DNA of 64,000 nt from Clavelina lepadiformis (GCF_947623445.1 NC_135240.1:17732001-17796000); one strand, 5' to 3'. Counted from the stretch's first letter, positions 8,588-21,712 are shown. Program-made: numbers and translations. Notes: a model not told the origin generated them from the sequence alone.

Positions 8588-8660
8588 GCTTCGGTGGTGT
8601 AAAGGTTATCACGTTCGCCTCACACGTGAAAGTTTTCGAGATAGGTCGAAGAAAACGAAA
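8588..8660 (+). pseudogene. tRNA-Val(CAC)-like relic, U2
   Basis: No difference from U0 seen. Confidence 0.7.
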
Positions 8661-8728
8661 GGTTAATCTTTTCAAAAAGTTTATAAACCACAAGTATCGT
8701 TTTCAAAGTTTCACGTTCAAGAATCTCC

Positions 8729-8735
8729 AGTCCCT

Positions 8736-8796
<61 letters not shown>

Positions 8797-8802
8797 AGAG
8801 AC
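8729..8802 (-). tRNA. tRNA-Asn(GTT), U2, discriminator U73
   Basis: Same as U0. Confidence 0.94.
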
Positions 8803-9256
8803 TTATCTATGCTGATTAATCGTCTTCTTCATTGTAGGATTGGTAATGCAGCAGAAGTAATTTATAAGCCTTATTTGCTTGATTTAAATGATCGAGTTAT
8901 GTTAAGTTCGAGTTCGCAGCCTTGGCCAATACTAGGCTCTCTTCTAGGCGAAGCCAAACCTTGAAAAACCAAAATACCTAAATTTTTATTCCAACATCGT
9001 GACACTTTCTTTAATAATATTTCAAACGTGGCAAACATTTTTATCTCGTTGAAATTTTCTAATGTCTCTTTTGTTCAAGGAATATAGCTTGTCGTCAGCA
9101 AAATATTGTTGTTTAAAATGTAGCAAACTGTTATAAAACGTTTTTAACCAATTCATGAATCCATTATATTAATGCACTCATACGACGCCAAAGCACATTA
9201 AAGTAGGCATGTATTCAACTGCTCGAATAAAATCGCCGTTTTAGCGAGGGACTTTC

Positions 9257-9376
9257 GCCTACGACCATACCACGTTGAGTACACCCCATCTCGTCCGATC
9301 TGGGAAGTTAAGCAACGTCGGGCCCGGTTAGTACTTGGATGGGTGACCGCCTGGGAATACCGGGTGTTGTAGGCTT
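9257..9376 (+). rRNA. 5S ribosomal RNA, U2
   Basis: Identical to U0 by eye. Confidence 0.98.
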
Positions 9377-9632
9377 TTCGTTATTTTCTAATTTTCCAAC
9401 GTTTTTGTCTGTATTTTCATTTTCCGGATGAGCTTTTCAAAAGTCAAACTATGTTTTAATTTCTAATCAATATCATTTTTGAACATGTTTTATATTAGAT
9501 ATTTTTATTTTGTAAATACTCTATATATATTTATATTGTTTCCAAATTGAAGACAATCGAGACGAAGATCAGAACGAACAAACATAGTTGGACGAGGTGA
9601 ATGACGCTGACCCCAACAAATCCGGGATAAGT

Positions 9633-9706
9633 CACTCACTCACTCACTCACTCACTCACTCACTCACTCACTCACTCACTCACTCACTCACTCACTCACT
9701 CACTCA
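9633..9706 (+). repeat. (CACT)n microsatellite, 18.5 copies, U2
   Basis: 74 bp uninterrupted tract. Confidence 0.98.
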
Positions 9707-9970
9707 ACGGAGTTGTGGACAATGACAAGGGCCCCCACGACGAGGTTTTCAACAGGGTCGGAACCAGTGGGGACGCGCAATCACCACCCAAAACGGAAAA
9801 CATCGCGGAAGATGCTCAACCCACCTAAACCGAGTGCGCGACATTACCCTAACCTACCTGCCTAATTTTTTAACTATGGGCTGCGTGACCTACTTTTTAA
9901 AATCGCATTTGGTCCAGAAAAGAGTTTATTTTATGTGTTCTCCAGCGTATCAGTATAATAAATAGGTTAT

Positions 9971-10035
9971 ACGTATCCACTGACCAAAGCGTGATCTGCT
10001 ACTAGACAGACGCTTTGCCACTAAACCATGGCCCC
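9971..10035 (-). pseudogene. tRNA-Thr(AGT)-like relic, U2
   Basis: No difference from U0 seen. Confidence 0.7.
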
Positions 10036-10176
10036 GTACGTTCATCATTTCTCAGATTGCTCTTGTCAAAGTCGAAGTTTTATTGACCTCATATTGATTA
10101 AGCCTGACCAGTTTCACTTGATTAATGTTTTTTTGCAGTTTGCAAAAATATATTATCAGCACACAGTATCGTAGCC

Positions 10177-10249
10177 GCCTCTATAGCTCAGGGGTTAGAG
10201 CACTGGTCTTGTAAACCAGGGGTCGTGAGTTCAATTCTCACTGGAGGCT
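10177..10249 (+). tRNA. tRNA-Thr(TGT), U2
   Basis: Same as U0. Confidence 0.96.
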
Positions 10250-10695
10250 CTTCTACTTACAACGTTACGTTGTGTTGTCAGCTTGAAATGGAATTTTAGC
10301 AAGACACAAAAAACATCAATTTACATGCACAGCATAAAGTCGTCATAATGTTTTCCTCACCATTTTGTGTTTGAAACCAGCGAGAATTTGGCTAACAGTC
10401 GATCGAGGTAATCCATCATAAAACTGAGATGTTATTCATGCAATGCGAGCTAGATGTTCAGAATGTTAACGCACAAGTTGCGCTGCACAAGTCTCTCTGA
10501 CATGTGGTTTCAAGTGCCCGACTCATTGCTTATTTTCAATATTCTCCTTGTAGTTGACTCAATGACATTCGAAAGGAAGCTTTCAGCGCAAATATTTTGC
10601 AATAAACTGGTTTCTACTCGCGTTTGGTCACATAATCACAACTTTAAAACATCAATAAATTGAATCTTTCTTCCCCCTGTCGTTCCTCCGTATAG

Positions 10696-11071
10696 TTTGG
10701 GTTATCAGGTTCGTCTAAAGTCTAAAAGAGGTGCAACTGCTATTTTAACCAGTTCACCATACAAGAAGCAGTTGGCTGCAACGAATCGTAGCCAATGCGC
10801 GGTATCTGGCAACAGCAGTAAAACAAGTTCATCGAAAAAGCGTTCTATGAAGAAAGCTAAGGTTTCCAGGTCATCAATGCAGCAGAAGGACACAGTCGAT
10901 GAAAGTGATAACAACGTAGATGCAGAATGCTTTTACTGCAACAAAATGTATTCCAAATCGTCCGAGAATGATGGGTGGATCCAGTGCTCCAAATGCATGC
11001 GATGGGCGCACGAAGCCTGCTCTGGGTGTAATGAAGAAGATGACAACTTTATTTGTGAATTATATTTTTAA
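10696..11071 (+). pseudogene. Transposase terminal-exon relic, U3
   Basis: Majority form; no amino-acid difference from the U2 copy. Confidence 0.6.
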
Positions 11072-11181
11072 AAATTGATGGTGAACTGCGATTACTTTCA
11101 TAACTACTTCGATTATCATGACAATTTGTAATGAAATTGATTGTGACGTGGAACAAATTGCCTTGTTTACTCAAAACTTAC

Positions 11182-11400
11182 GGTGGTCCACTTTACCCCA
11201 CACATGTGGGGTAAAGTAGACTATTGGAGGTGCTTTTAAATCAAAAAAAATTGATGTAAGAATCCAAGCAATCAATAAAAGGGCACTTCAAAAATGATCG
11301 AAATACCTTAGAGTTAACTCTCAAAACAAACAAGTCAAACGTTTTGATGAAATCAGTGAATTGTAACGATTTAAGCCTTAGGTGGTCCGCTTTACCCCGC
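11182..11400. mobile_element. MITE-like block, U3 (haplotype A)
   Basis: Haplotype A at all three sites. Confidence 0.5.
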
Positions 11401-12096
11401 CCTCCCCTACATTAAATCAAGAAGCTACCATCGCAAAACTACATCATAAACCTACCCTGAACTATGGCTTGCAACGAGACCTAGGTTATGACTGCCTACA
11501 GTCTAAATTTGGACAGATTCCATGTGCTGTAGGCCTACTCAGTTTTCTATAACAACTGCCTAAACTTTACAACAACGTTTTAGCTTAAAATTTTAGGACA
11601 AATAGGCCTACTCTAAAATACCAAAAATTCAAACCCACACAAAACTTACAACTTAGCCTAGACCTGGAACCAGCTATCGCCAAAACAATAAGAAACTAGT
11701 CCACATCGACGTCATATGCGCATTGGACCGGAAATTTTCTTAATTTTTTTAATATGACGCATTGAGTGCGACACGGTAACAATCGCCGTTGTGACGGCTC
11801 AAAATCGTCTTTCCATTGGGAAGTGATGCCTTAAGGTCCACAGCTGAATCATGGGCGGATATATGAGAGGCCCCTAAAAAGTTTGAAGCTCGGTTTTAAT
11901 TCCAACAGTAATGAAGCGCTTTCGTACAAAGAAATGTCCGTTATACATGAAGCACTTTCACGATTTGATTCCGGGAGGAACCAACGCTTGATATACAGCT
12001 TTGGAAAAATTGAAACGTTCAAAATATTGATTTCCACTTCACGTAAAAGTAGCGCTTTGAAAATGAAAATAATACAAACTTTCTTTACCTCAACCC

Positions 12097-12169
12097 GTTC
12101 TCGTAGTGTAGCGGTTATCACGTTCGCCTAACACGCGAAAGGTCCCCAGTTCGATCCTGGGCGAGAACA
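12097..12169 (+). tRNA. tRNA-Val(AAC), U3
   Basis: Same sequence as the U0 gene. Confidence 0.95.
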
Positions 12170-12262
12170 TGCTTAAAATTTATTTGCGCAATAAAATATC
12201 AGACTTAATGGAAAGAATTCAAATAAAATTCACTTGCTATTTCTATGTTCTTTCGATGTTTT

Positions 12263-12335
12263 GCTTCGGTGGTGTAAAGGTTATCACGTTCGCCTCACAC
12301 GTGAAAGTTTTCGAGATAGGTCGAAGAAAACGAAA
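12263..12335 (+). pseudogene. tRNA-Val(CAC)-like relic, U3
   Basis: No difference from U0 seen. Confidence 0.7.
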
Positions 12336-12403
12336 GGTTAATCTTTTCAAAAAGTTTATAAACCACAAGTATCGTTTTCAAAGTTTCACGTTCAAGAATC
12401 TCC

Positions 12404-12410
12404 AGTCCCT

Positions 12411-12471
<61 letters not shown>

Positions 12472-12477
12472 AGAGAC
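12404..12477 (-). tRNA. tRNA-Asn(GTT), U3, discriminator U73
   Basis: Same as U0. Confidence 0.94.
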
Positions 12478-12931
12478 TTATCTATGCTGATTAATCGTCT
12501 TCTTCATTGTAGGATTGGTAATGCAGCAGAAGTAATTTATAAGCCTTATTTGCTTGATTTAAATGATCGAGTTATGTTAAGTTCGAGTTCGCAGCCTTGG
12601 CCAATACTAGGCTCTCTTCTAGGCGAAGCCAAACCTTGAAAAACCAAAATACCTAAATTTTTATTCCAACATCGTGACACTTTCTTTAATAATATTTCAA
12701 ACGTGGCAAACATTTTTATCTCGTTGAAATTTTCTAATGTCTCTTTTGTTCAAGGAATATAGCTTGTCGTCAGCAAAATATTGTTGTTTAAAATGTAGCA
12801 AACTGTTATAAAACGTTTTTAACCAATTCATGAATCCATTATATTAATGCACTCATACGACGCCAAAGCACATTAAAGTAGGCATGTATTCAACTGCTCG
12901 AATAAAATCGCCGTTTTAGCGAGGGACTTTC

Positions 12932-13051
12932 GCCTACGACCATACCACGTTGAGTACACCCCATCTCGTCCGATCTGGGAAGTTAAGCAACGTCGGGCCC
13001 GGTTAGTACTTGGATGGGTGACCGCCTGGGAATACCGGGTGTTGTAGGCTT
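12932..13051 (+). rRNA. 5S ribosomal RNA, U3
   Basis: Identical to U0 by eye. Confidence 0.98.
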
Positions 13052-13307
13052 TTCGTTATTTTCTAATTTTCCAACGTTTTTGTCTGTATTTTCATTTTCC
13101 GGATGAGCTTTTCAAAAGTCAAACTATGTTTTAATTTCTAATCAATATCATTTTTGAACATGTTTTATATTAGATATTTTTATTTTGTAAATACTCTATA
13201 TATATTTATATTGTTTCCAAATTGAAGACAATCGAGACGAAGATCAGAACGAACAAACATAGTTGGACGAGGTGAATGACGCTGACCCCAACAAATCCGG
13301 GATAAGT

Positions 13308-13365
13308 CACTCACTCACTCACTCACTCACTCACTCACTCACTCACTCACTCACTCACTCACTCA
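13308..13365 (+). repeat. (CACT)n microsatellite, 14.5 copies, U3
   Basis: 58 bp uninterrupted tract. Confidence 0.98.
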
Positions 13366-13629
13366 ACGGAGTTGTGGACAATGACAAGGGCCCCCACGAC
13401 GAGGTTTTCAACAGGGTCGGAACCAGTGGGGACGCGCAATCACCACCCAAAACGGAAAACATCGCGGAAGATGCTCAACCCACCTAAACCGAGTGCGCGA
13501 CATTACCCTAACCTACCTGCCTAATTTTTTAACTATGGGCTGCGTGACCTACTTTTTAAAATCGCATTTGGTCCAGAAAAGAGTTTATTTTATGTGTTCT
13601 CCAGCGTATCAGTATAATAAATAGGTTAT

Positions 13630-13694
13630 ACGTATCCACTGACCAAAGCGTGATCTGCTACTAGACAGACGCTTTGCCACTAAACCATGGCCCC
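13630..13694 (-). pseudogene. tRNA-Thr(AGT)-like relic, U3
   Basis: No difference from U0 seen. Confidence 0.7.
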
Positions 13695-13835
13695 GTACGT
13701 TCATCATTTCTCAGATTGCTCTTGTCAAAGTCGAAGTTTTATTGACCTCATATTGATTAAGCCTGACCAGTTTCACTTGATTAATGTTTTTTTGCAGTTT
13801 GCAAAAATATATTATCAGCACACAGTATCGTAGCC

Positions 13836-13908
13836 GCCTCTATAGCTCAGGGGTTAGAGCACTGGTCTTGTAAACCAGGGGTCGTGAGTTCAATTCTCAC
13901 TGGAGGCT
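13836..13908 (+). tRNA. tRNA-Thr(TGT), U3
   Basis: Same as U0. Confidence 0.96.
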
Positions 13909-14354
13909 CTTCTACTTACAACGTTACGTTGTGTTGTCAGCTTGAAATGGAATTTTAGCAAGACACAAAAAACATCAATTTACATGCACAGCATAAAGTC
14001 GTCATAATGTTTTCCTCACCATTTTGTGTTTGAAACCAGCGAGAATTTGGCTAACAGTCGATCGAGGTAATCCATCATAAAACTGAGATGTTATTCATGC
14101 AATGCGAGCTAGATGTTCAGAATGTTAACGCACAAGTTGCGCTGCACAAGTCTCTCTGACATGTGGTTTCAAGTGCCCGACTCATTGCTTATTTTCAATA
14201 TTCTCCTTGTAGTTGACTCAATGACATTCGAAAGGAAGCTTTCAGCGCAAATATTTTGCAATAAACTGGTTTCTACTCGCGTTTGGTCACATAATCACAA
14301 CTTTAAAACATCAATAAATTGAATCTTTCTTCCCCCTGTCGTTCCTCCGTATAG

Positions 14355-14730
14355 TTTGGGTTATCAGGTTCGTCTAAAGTCTAAAAGAGGTGCAACTGCA
14401 ATTTTAACCAGTTCACCATACAAGAAGCAGTTGGCTGCAACGAATCGTAGCCAATGCGCGGTATCTGGCAACAGCAGTAAAACAAGTTCATCGAAAAAGC
14501 GTTCTATGAAGAAAGCTAAGGTTTCCAGGTCATCAATGCAGCAGAAGGACACAGTCGATGAAAGTGATAACAACGTAGATGCAGAATGCTTTTACTGCAA
14601 CAAAATGTATTCCAAATCGTCCGAGAATGATGGGTGGATCCAGTGCTCCAAATGCATGCGATGGGCGCACGAAGCCTGCTCTGGGTGTAATGAAGAAGAT
14701 GACAACTTTATTTGTGAATTATATTTTTAA
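14355..14730 (+). pseudogene. Transposase terminal-exon relic, U4
   Basis: Majority protein sequence with one silent change near 14400. Confidence 0.6.
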
Positions 14731-14840
14731 AAATTGATGGTGAACTGCGATTACTTTCATAACTACTTCGATTATCATGACAATTTGTAATGAAATTGAT
14801 TGTGACGTGGAACAAATTGCCTTGTTTACTCAAAACTTAC

Positions 14841-15059
14841 GGTGGTCCACTTTACCCCACACATGTGGGGTAAAGTAGACTATTGGAGGTGCTTTTAAAT
14901 CAAAAAAAATTGATGTAAGAATCCAAGCAATCAATAAAAGGGCACTTCAAAAATGATCGAAATACCTTAGAGTTAACTCTCAAAACAAACAAGTCAAACG
15001 TTTTGATGAAATCAGTGAATTGTAACGATTTAAGCCTTAGGTGGTCCGCTTTACCCCGC
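14841..15059. mobile_element. MITE-like block, U4 (haplotype A)
   Basis: Haplotype A at all three sites. Confidence 0.5.
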
Positions 15060-15755
15060 CCTCCCCTACATTAAATCAAGAAGCTACCATCGCAAAACTA
15101 CATCATAAACCTACCCTGAACTATGGCTTGCAACGAGACCTAGGTTATGACTGCCTACAGTCTAAATTTGGACAGATTCCATGTGCTGTAGGCCTACTCA
15201 GTTTTCTATAACAACTGCCTAAACTTTACAACAACGTTTTAGCTTAAAATTTTAGGACAAATAGGCCTACTCTAAAATACCAAAAATTCAAACCCACACA
15301 AAACTTACAACTTAGCCTAGACCTGGAACCAGCTATCGCCAAAACAATAAGAAACTAGTCCACATCGACGTCATATGCGCATTGGACCGGAAATTTTCTT
15401 AATTTTTTTAATATGACGCATTGAGTGCGACACGGTAACAATCGCCGTTGTGACGGCTCAAAATCGTCTTTCCATTGGGAAGTGATGCCTTAAGGTCCAC
15501 AGCTGAATCATGGGCGGATATATGAGAGGCCCCTAAAAAGTTTGAAGCTCGGTTTTAATTCCAACAGTAATGAAGCGCTTTCGTACAAAGAAATGTCCGT
15601 TATACATGAAGCACTTTCACGATTTGATTCCGGGAGGAACCAACGCTTGATATACAGCTTTGGAAAAATTGAAACGTTCAAAATATTGATTTCCACTTCA
15701 CGTAAAAGTAGCGCTTTGAAAATGAAAATAATACAAACTTTCTTTACCTCAACCC

Positions 15756-15828
15756 GTTCTCGTAGTGTAGCGGTTATCACGTTCGCCTAACACGCGAAAG
15801 GTCCCCAGTTCGATCCTGGGCGAGAACA
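15756..15828 (+). tRNA. tRNA-Val(AAC), U4
   Basis: Same sequence as the U0 gene. Confidence 0.95.
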
Positions 15829-15921
15829 TGCTTAAAATTTATTTGCGCAATAAAATATCAGACTTAATGGAAAGAATTCAAATAAAATTCACTTGCTATT
15901 TCTATGTTCTTTCGATGTTTT

Positions 15922-15994
15922 GCTTCGGTGGTGTAAAGGTTATCACGTTCGCCTCACACGTGAAAGTTTTCGAGATAGGTCGAAGAAAACGAAA
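15922..15994 (+). pseudogene. tRNA-Val(CAC)-like relic, U4
   Basis: No difference from U0 seen. Confidence 0.7.
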
Positions 15995-16062
15995 GGTTAA
16001 TCTTTTCAAAAAGTTTATAAACCACAAGTATCGTTTTCAAAGTTTCACGTTCAAGAATCTCC

Positions 16063-16069
16063 AGTCCCT

Positions 16070-16130
<61 letters not shown>

Positions 16131-16136
16131 AGAGAC
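16063..16136 (-). tRNA. tRNA-Asn(GTT), U4, discriminator U73
   Basis: Same as U0. Confidence 0.94.
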
Positions 16137-16590
16137 TTATCTATGCTGATTAATCGTCTTCTTCATTGTAGGATTGGTAATGCAGCAGAAGTAATTTATA
16201 AGCCTTATTTGCTTGATTTAAATGATCGAGTTATGTTAAGTTCGAGTTCGCAGCCTTGGCCAATACTAGGCTCTCTTCTAGGCGAAGCCAAACCTTGAAA
16301 AACCAAAATACCTAAATTTTTATTCCAACATCGTGACACTTTCTTTAATAATATTTCAAACGTGGCAAACATTTTTATCTCGTTGAAATTTTCTAATGTC
16401 TCTTTTGTTCAAGGAATATAGCTTGTCGTCAGCAAAATATTGTTGTTTAAAATGTAGCAAACTGTTATAAAACGTTTTTAACCAATTCATGAATCCATTA
16501 TATTAATGCACTCATACGACGCCAAAGCACATTAAAGTAGGCATGTATTCAACTGCTCGAATAAAATCGCCGTTTTAGCGAGGGACTTTC

Positions 16591-16710
16591 GCCTACGACC
16601 ATACCACGTTGAGTACACCCCATCTCGTCCGATCTGGGAAGTTAAGCAACGTCGGGCCCGGTTAGTACTTGGATGGGTGACCGCCTGGGAATACCGGGTG
16701 TTGTAGGCTT
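16591..16710 (+). rRNA. 5S ribosomal RNA, U4
   Basis: Identical to U0 by eye. Confidence 0.98.
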
Positions 16711-16966
16711 TTCGTTATTTTCTAATTTTCCAACGTTTTTGTCTGTATTTTCATTTTCCGGATGAGCTTTTCAAAAGTCAAACTATGTTTTAATTTCTAA
16801 TCAATATCATTTTTGAACATGTTTTATATTAGATATTTTTATTTTGTAAATACTCTATATATATTTATATTGTTTCCAAATTGAAGACAATCGAGACGAA
16901 GATCAGAACGAACAAACATAGTTGGACGAGGTGAATGACGCTGACCCCAACAAATCCGGGATAAGT

Positions 16967-17048
16967 CACTCACTCACTCACTCACTCACTCACTCACTCA
17001 CTCACTCACTCACTCACTCACTCACTCACTCACTCACTCACTCACTCA
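16967..17048 (+). repeat. (CACT)n microsatellite, 20.5 copies, U4
   Basis: 82 bp uninterrupted tract. Confidence 0.98.
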
Positions 17049-17312
17049 ACGGAGTTGTGGACAATGACAAGGGCCCCCACGACGAGGTTTTCAACAGGGT
17101 CGGAACCAGTGGGGACGCGCAATCACCACCCAAAACGGAAAACATCGCGGAAGATGCTCAACCCACCTAAACCGAGTGCGCGACATTACCCTAACCTACC
17201 TGCCTAATTTTTTAACTATGGGCTGCGTGACCTACTTTTTAAAATCGCATTTGGTCCAGAAAAGAGTTTATTTTATGTGTTCTCCAGCGTATCAGTATAA
17301 TAAATAGGTTAT

Positions 17313-17377
17313 ACGTATCCACTGACCAAAGCGTGATCTGCTACTAGACAGACGCTTTGCCACTAAACCATGGCCCC
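17313..17377 (-). pseudogene. tRNA-Thr(AGT)-like relic, U4
   Basis: No difference from U0 seen. Confidence 0.7.
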
Positions 17378-17518
17378 GTACGTTCATCATTTCTCAGATT
17401 GCTCTTGTCAAAGTCGAAGTTTTATTGACCTCATATTGATTAAGCCTGACCAGTTTCACTTGATTAATGTTTTTTTGCAGTTTGCAAAAATATATTATCA
17501 GCACACAGTATCGTAGCC

Positions 17519-17591
17519 GCCTCTATAGCTCAGGGGTTAGAGCACTGGTCTTGTAAACCAGGGGTCGTGAGTTCAATTCTCACTGGAGGCT
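17519..17591 (+). tRNA. tRNA-Thr(TGT), U4
   Basis: Same as U0. Confidence 0.96.
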
Positions 17592-18037
17592 CTTCTACTT
17601 ACAACGTTACGTTGTGTTGTCAGCTTGAAATGGAATTTTAGCAAGACACAAAAAACATCAATTTACATGCACAGCATAAAGTCGTCATAATGTTTTCCTC
17701 ACCATTTTGTGTTTGAAACCAGCGAGAATTTGGCTAACAGTCGATCGAGGTAATCCATCATAAAACTGAGATGTTATTCATGCAATGCGAGCTAGATGTT
17801 CAGAATGTTAACGCACAAGTTGCGCTGCACAAGTCTCTCTGACATGTGGTTTCAAGTGCCCGACTCATTGCTTATTTTCAATATTCTCCTTGTAGTTGAC
17901 TCAATGACATTCGAAAGGAAGCTTTCAGCGCAAATATTTTGCAATAAACTGGTTTCTACTCGCGTTTGGTCACATAATCACAACTTTAAAACATCAATAA
18001 ATTGAATCTTTCTTCCCCCTGTCGTTCCTCCGTATAG

Positions 18038-18413
18038 TTTGGGTTATCAGGTTCGTCTAAAGTCTAAAAGAGGTGCAACTGCTATTTTAACCAGTTCACC
18101 ATACAAGAAGCAGTTGGCTGCAACGAATCGTAGCCAATGCGCGGTATCTGGCAACAGCAGTAAAACAAGTTCATCGAAAAAGCGTTCTATGAAGAAAGCT
18201 AAGGTTTCCAGGTCATCAATGCAGCAGAAGGACACAGTCGATGAAAGTGATAACAACGTAGATGCAGAATGCTTTTACTGCAACAAAATGTATTCCAAAT
18301 CGTCCGAGAATGATGGGTGGATCCAGTGCTCCAAATGCATGCGATGGGCGCACGAAGCCTGCTCTGGGTGTAATGAAGAAGATGACAACTTTATTTGTGA
18401 ATTATATTTTTAA
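18038..18413 (+). pseudogene. Transposase terminal-exon relic, U5
   Basis: Majority form. Confidence 0.6.
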
Positions 18414-18523
18414 AAATTGATGGTGAACTGCGATTACTTTCATAACTACTTCGATTATCATGACAATTTGTAATGAAATTGATTGTGACGTGGAACAAAT
18501 TGCCTTGTTTACTCAAAACTTAC

Positions 18524-18742
18524 GGTGGTCCACTTTACCCCACACATGTGGGGTAAAGTAGACTATTGGAGGTGCTTTTAAATCAAAAAAAATTGATGTA
18601 AGAATCCAAGCAATCAATAAAAGGGCACTTCAAAAATGATCGAAATACCTTAGAGTTAACTCTCAAAACAAACAAGTCAAACGTTTTGATGAAATCAGTG
18701 AATTGTAACGATTTAAGCCTTAGGTGGTCCGCTTTACCCCGC
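18524..18742. mobile_element. MITE-like block, U5 (haplotype A)
   Basis: Haplotype A at all three sites. Confidence 0.5.
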
Positions 18743-19438
18743 CCTCCCCTACATTAAATCAAGAAGCTACCATCGCAAAACTACATCATAAACCTACCCT
18801 GAACTATGGCTTGCAACGAGACCTAGGTTATGACTGCCTACAGTCTAAATTTGGACAGATTCCATGTGCTGTAGGCCTACTCAGTTTTCTATAACAACTG
18901 CCTAAACTTTACAACAACGTTTTAGCTTAAAATTTTAGGACAAATAGGCCTACTCTAAAATACCAAAAATTCAAACCCACACAAAACTTACAACTTAGCC
19001 TAGACCTGGAACCAGCTATCGCCAAAACAATAAGAAACTAGTCCACATCGACGTCATATGCGCATTGGACCGGAAATTTTCTTAATTTTTTTAATATGAC
19101 GCATTGAGTGCGACACGGTAACAATCGCCGTTGTGACGGCTCAAAATCGTCTTTCCATTGGGAAGTGATGCCTTAAGGTCCACAGCTGAATCATGGGCGG
19201 ATATATGAGAGGCCCCTAAAAAGTTTGAAGCTCGGTTTTAATTCCAACAGTAATGAAGCGCTTTCGTACAAAGAAATGTCCGTTATACATGAAGCACTTT
19301 CACGATTTGATTCCGGGAGGAACCAACGCTTGATATACAGCTTTGGAAAAATTGAAACGTTCAAAATATTGATTTCCACTTCACGTAAAAGTAGCGCTTT
19401 GAAAATGAAAATAATACAAACTTTCTTTACCTCAACCC

Positions 19439-19511
19439 GTTCTCGTAGTGTAGCGGTTATCACGTTCGCCTAACACGCGAAAGGTCCCCAGTTCGATCCT
19501 GGGCGAGAACA
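19439..19511 (+). tRNA. tRNA-Val(AAC), U5
   Basis: Same sequence as the U0 gene. Confidence 0.95.
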
Positions 19512-19604
19512 TGCTTAAAATTTATTTGCGCAATAAAATATCAGACTTAATGGAAAGAATTCAAATAAAATTCACTTGCTATTTCTATGTTCTTTCGATG
19601 TTTT

Positions 19605-19677
19605 GCTTCGGTGGTGTAAAGGTTATCACGTTCGCCTCACACGTGAAAGTTTTCGAGATAGGTCGAAGAAAACGAAA
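19605..19677 (+). pseudogene. tRNA-Val(CAC)-like relic, U5
   Basis: No difference from U0 seen. Confidence 0.7.
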
Positions 19678-19745
19678 GGTTAATCTTTTCAAAAAGTTTA
19701 TAAACCACAAGTATCGTTTTCAAAGTTTCACGTTCAAGAATCTCC

Positions 19746-19752
19746 AGTCCCT

Positions 19753-19813
<61 letters not shown>

Positions 19814-19819
19814 AGAGAC
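19746..19819 (-). tRNA. tRNA-Asn(GTT), U5, discriminator U73
   Basis: Same as U0. Confidence 0.94.
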
Positions 19820-20273
19820 TTATCTATGCTGATTAATCGTCTTCTTCATTGTAGGATTGGTAATGCAGCAGAAGTAATTTATAAGCCTTATTTGCTTGAT
19901 TTAAATGATCGAGTTATGTTAAGTTCGAGTTCGCAGCCTTGGCCAATACTAGGCTCTCTTCTAGGCGAAGCCAAACCTTGAAAAACCAAAATACCTAAAT
20001 TTTTATTCCAACATCGTGACACTTTCTTTAATAATATTTCAAACGTGGCAAACATTTTTATCTCGTTGAAATTTTCTAATGTCTCTTTTGTTCAAGGAAT
20101 ATAGCTTGTCGTCAGCAAAATATTGTTGTTTAAAATGTAGCAAACTGTTATAAAACGTTTTTAACCAATTCATGAATCCATTATATTAATGCACTCATAC
20201 GACGCCAAAGCACATTAAAGTAGGCATGTATTCAACTGCTCGAATAAAATCGCCGTTTTAGCGAGGGACTTTC

Positions 20274-20393
20274 GCCTACGACCATACCACGTTGAGTACA
20301 CCCCATCTCGTCCGATCTGGGAAGTTAAGCAACGTCGGGCCCGGTTAGTACTTGGATGGGTGACCGCCTGGGAATACCGGGTGTTGTAGGCTT
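20274..20393 (+). rRNA. 5S ribosomal RNA, U5
   Basis: Identical to U0 by eye. Confidence 0.98.
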
Positions 20394-20649
20394 TTCGTTA
20401 TTTTCTAATTTTCCAACGTTTTTGTCTGTATTTTCATTTTCCGGATGAGCTTTTCAAAAGTCAAACTATGTTTTAATTTCTAATCAATATCATTTTTGAA
20501 CATGTTTTATATTAGATATTTTTATTTTGTAAATACTCTATATATATTTATATTGTTTCCAAATTGAAGACAATCGAGACGAAGATCAGAACGAACAAAC
20601 ATAGTTGGACGAGGTGAATGACGCTGACCCCAACAAATCCGGGATAAGT

Positions 20650-20723
20650 CACTCACTCACTCACTCACTCACTCACTCACTCACTCACTCACTCACTCAC
20701 TCACTCACTCACTCACTCACTCA
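20650..20723 (+). repeat. (CACT)n microsatellite, 18.5 copies, U5
   Basis: 74 bp uninterrupted tract. Confidence 0.98.
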
Positions 20724-20987
20724 ACGGAGTTGTGGACAATGACAAGGGCCCCCACGACGAGGTTTTCAACAGGGTCGGAACCAGTGGGGACGCGCAATCA
20801 CCACCTAAAACGGAAAACATCGCGGAAGATGCTCAACCCACCTAAACCGAGTGCGCGACATTACCCTAACCTACCTGCCTAATTTTTTAACTATGGGCTG
20901 CGTGACCTACTTTTTAAAATCGCATTTGGTCCAGAAAAGAGTTTATTTTATGTGTTCTCCAGCGTATCAGTATAATAAATAGGTTAT

Positions 20988-21052
20988 ACGTATCCACTGA
21001 CCAAAGCGTGATCTGCTACTAGACAGACGCTTTGCCACTAAACCATGGCCCC
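20988..21052 (-). pseudogene. tRNA-Thr(AGT)-like relic, U5
   Basis: No difference from U0 seen. Confidence 0.7.
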
Positions 21053-21193
21053 GTACGTTCATCATTTCTCAGATTGCTCTTGTCAAAGTCGAAGTTTTAT
21101 TGACCTCATATTGATTAAGCCTGACCAGTTTCACTTGATTAATGTTTTTTTGCAGTTTGCAAAAATATATTATCAGCACACAGTATCGTAGCC

Positions 21194-21266
21194 GCCTCTA
21201 TAGCTCAGGGGTTAGAGCACTGGTCTTGTAAACCAGGGGTCGTGAGTTCAATTCTCACTGGAGGCT
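21194..21266 (+). tRNA. tRNA-Thr(TGT), U5
   Basis: Same as U0. Confidence 0.96.
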
Positions 21267-21712
21267 CTTCTACTTACAACGTTACGTTGTGTTGTCAGCT
21301 TGAAATGGAATTTTAGCAAGACACAAAAAACATCAATTTACATGCACAGCATAAAGTCGTCATAATGTTTTCCTCACCATTTTGTGTTTGAAACCAGCGA
21401 GAATTTGGCTAACAGTCGATCGAGGTAATCCATCATAAAACTGAGATGTTATTCATGCAATGCGAGCTAGATGTTCAGAATGTTAACGCACAAGTTGCGC
21501 TGCACAAGTCTCTCTGACATGTGGTTTCAAGTGCCCGACTCATTGCTTATTTTCAATATTCTCCTTGTAGTTGACTCAATGACATTCGAAAGGAAGCTTT
21601 CAGCGCAAATATTTTGCAATAAACTGGTTTCTACTCGCGTTTGGTCACATAATCACAACTTTAAAACATCAATAAATTGAATCTTTCTTCCCCCTGTCGT
21701 TCCTCCGTATAG

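Larger units (their letters stand above)
7021..10695 (+). repeat. Repeat unit U2, 3675 bp
   Basis: Complete unit. The MITE block is haplotype B, unlike both neighbours. Confidence 0.97.
10696..14354 (+). repeat. Repeat unit U3, 3659 bp
   Basis: Complete unit, haplotype A, microsatellite 58 bp. Confidence 0.97.
14355..18037 (+). repeat. Repeat unit U4, 3683 bp
   Basis: Complete unit, haplotype A, microsatellite 82 bp. A silent T-to-A change in the exon relic near 14400 is private to this unit. Confidence 0.97.
18038..21712 (+). repeat. Repeat unit U5, 3675 bp
   Basis: Complete unit, haplotype A, microsatellite 74 bp. Confidence 0.97.
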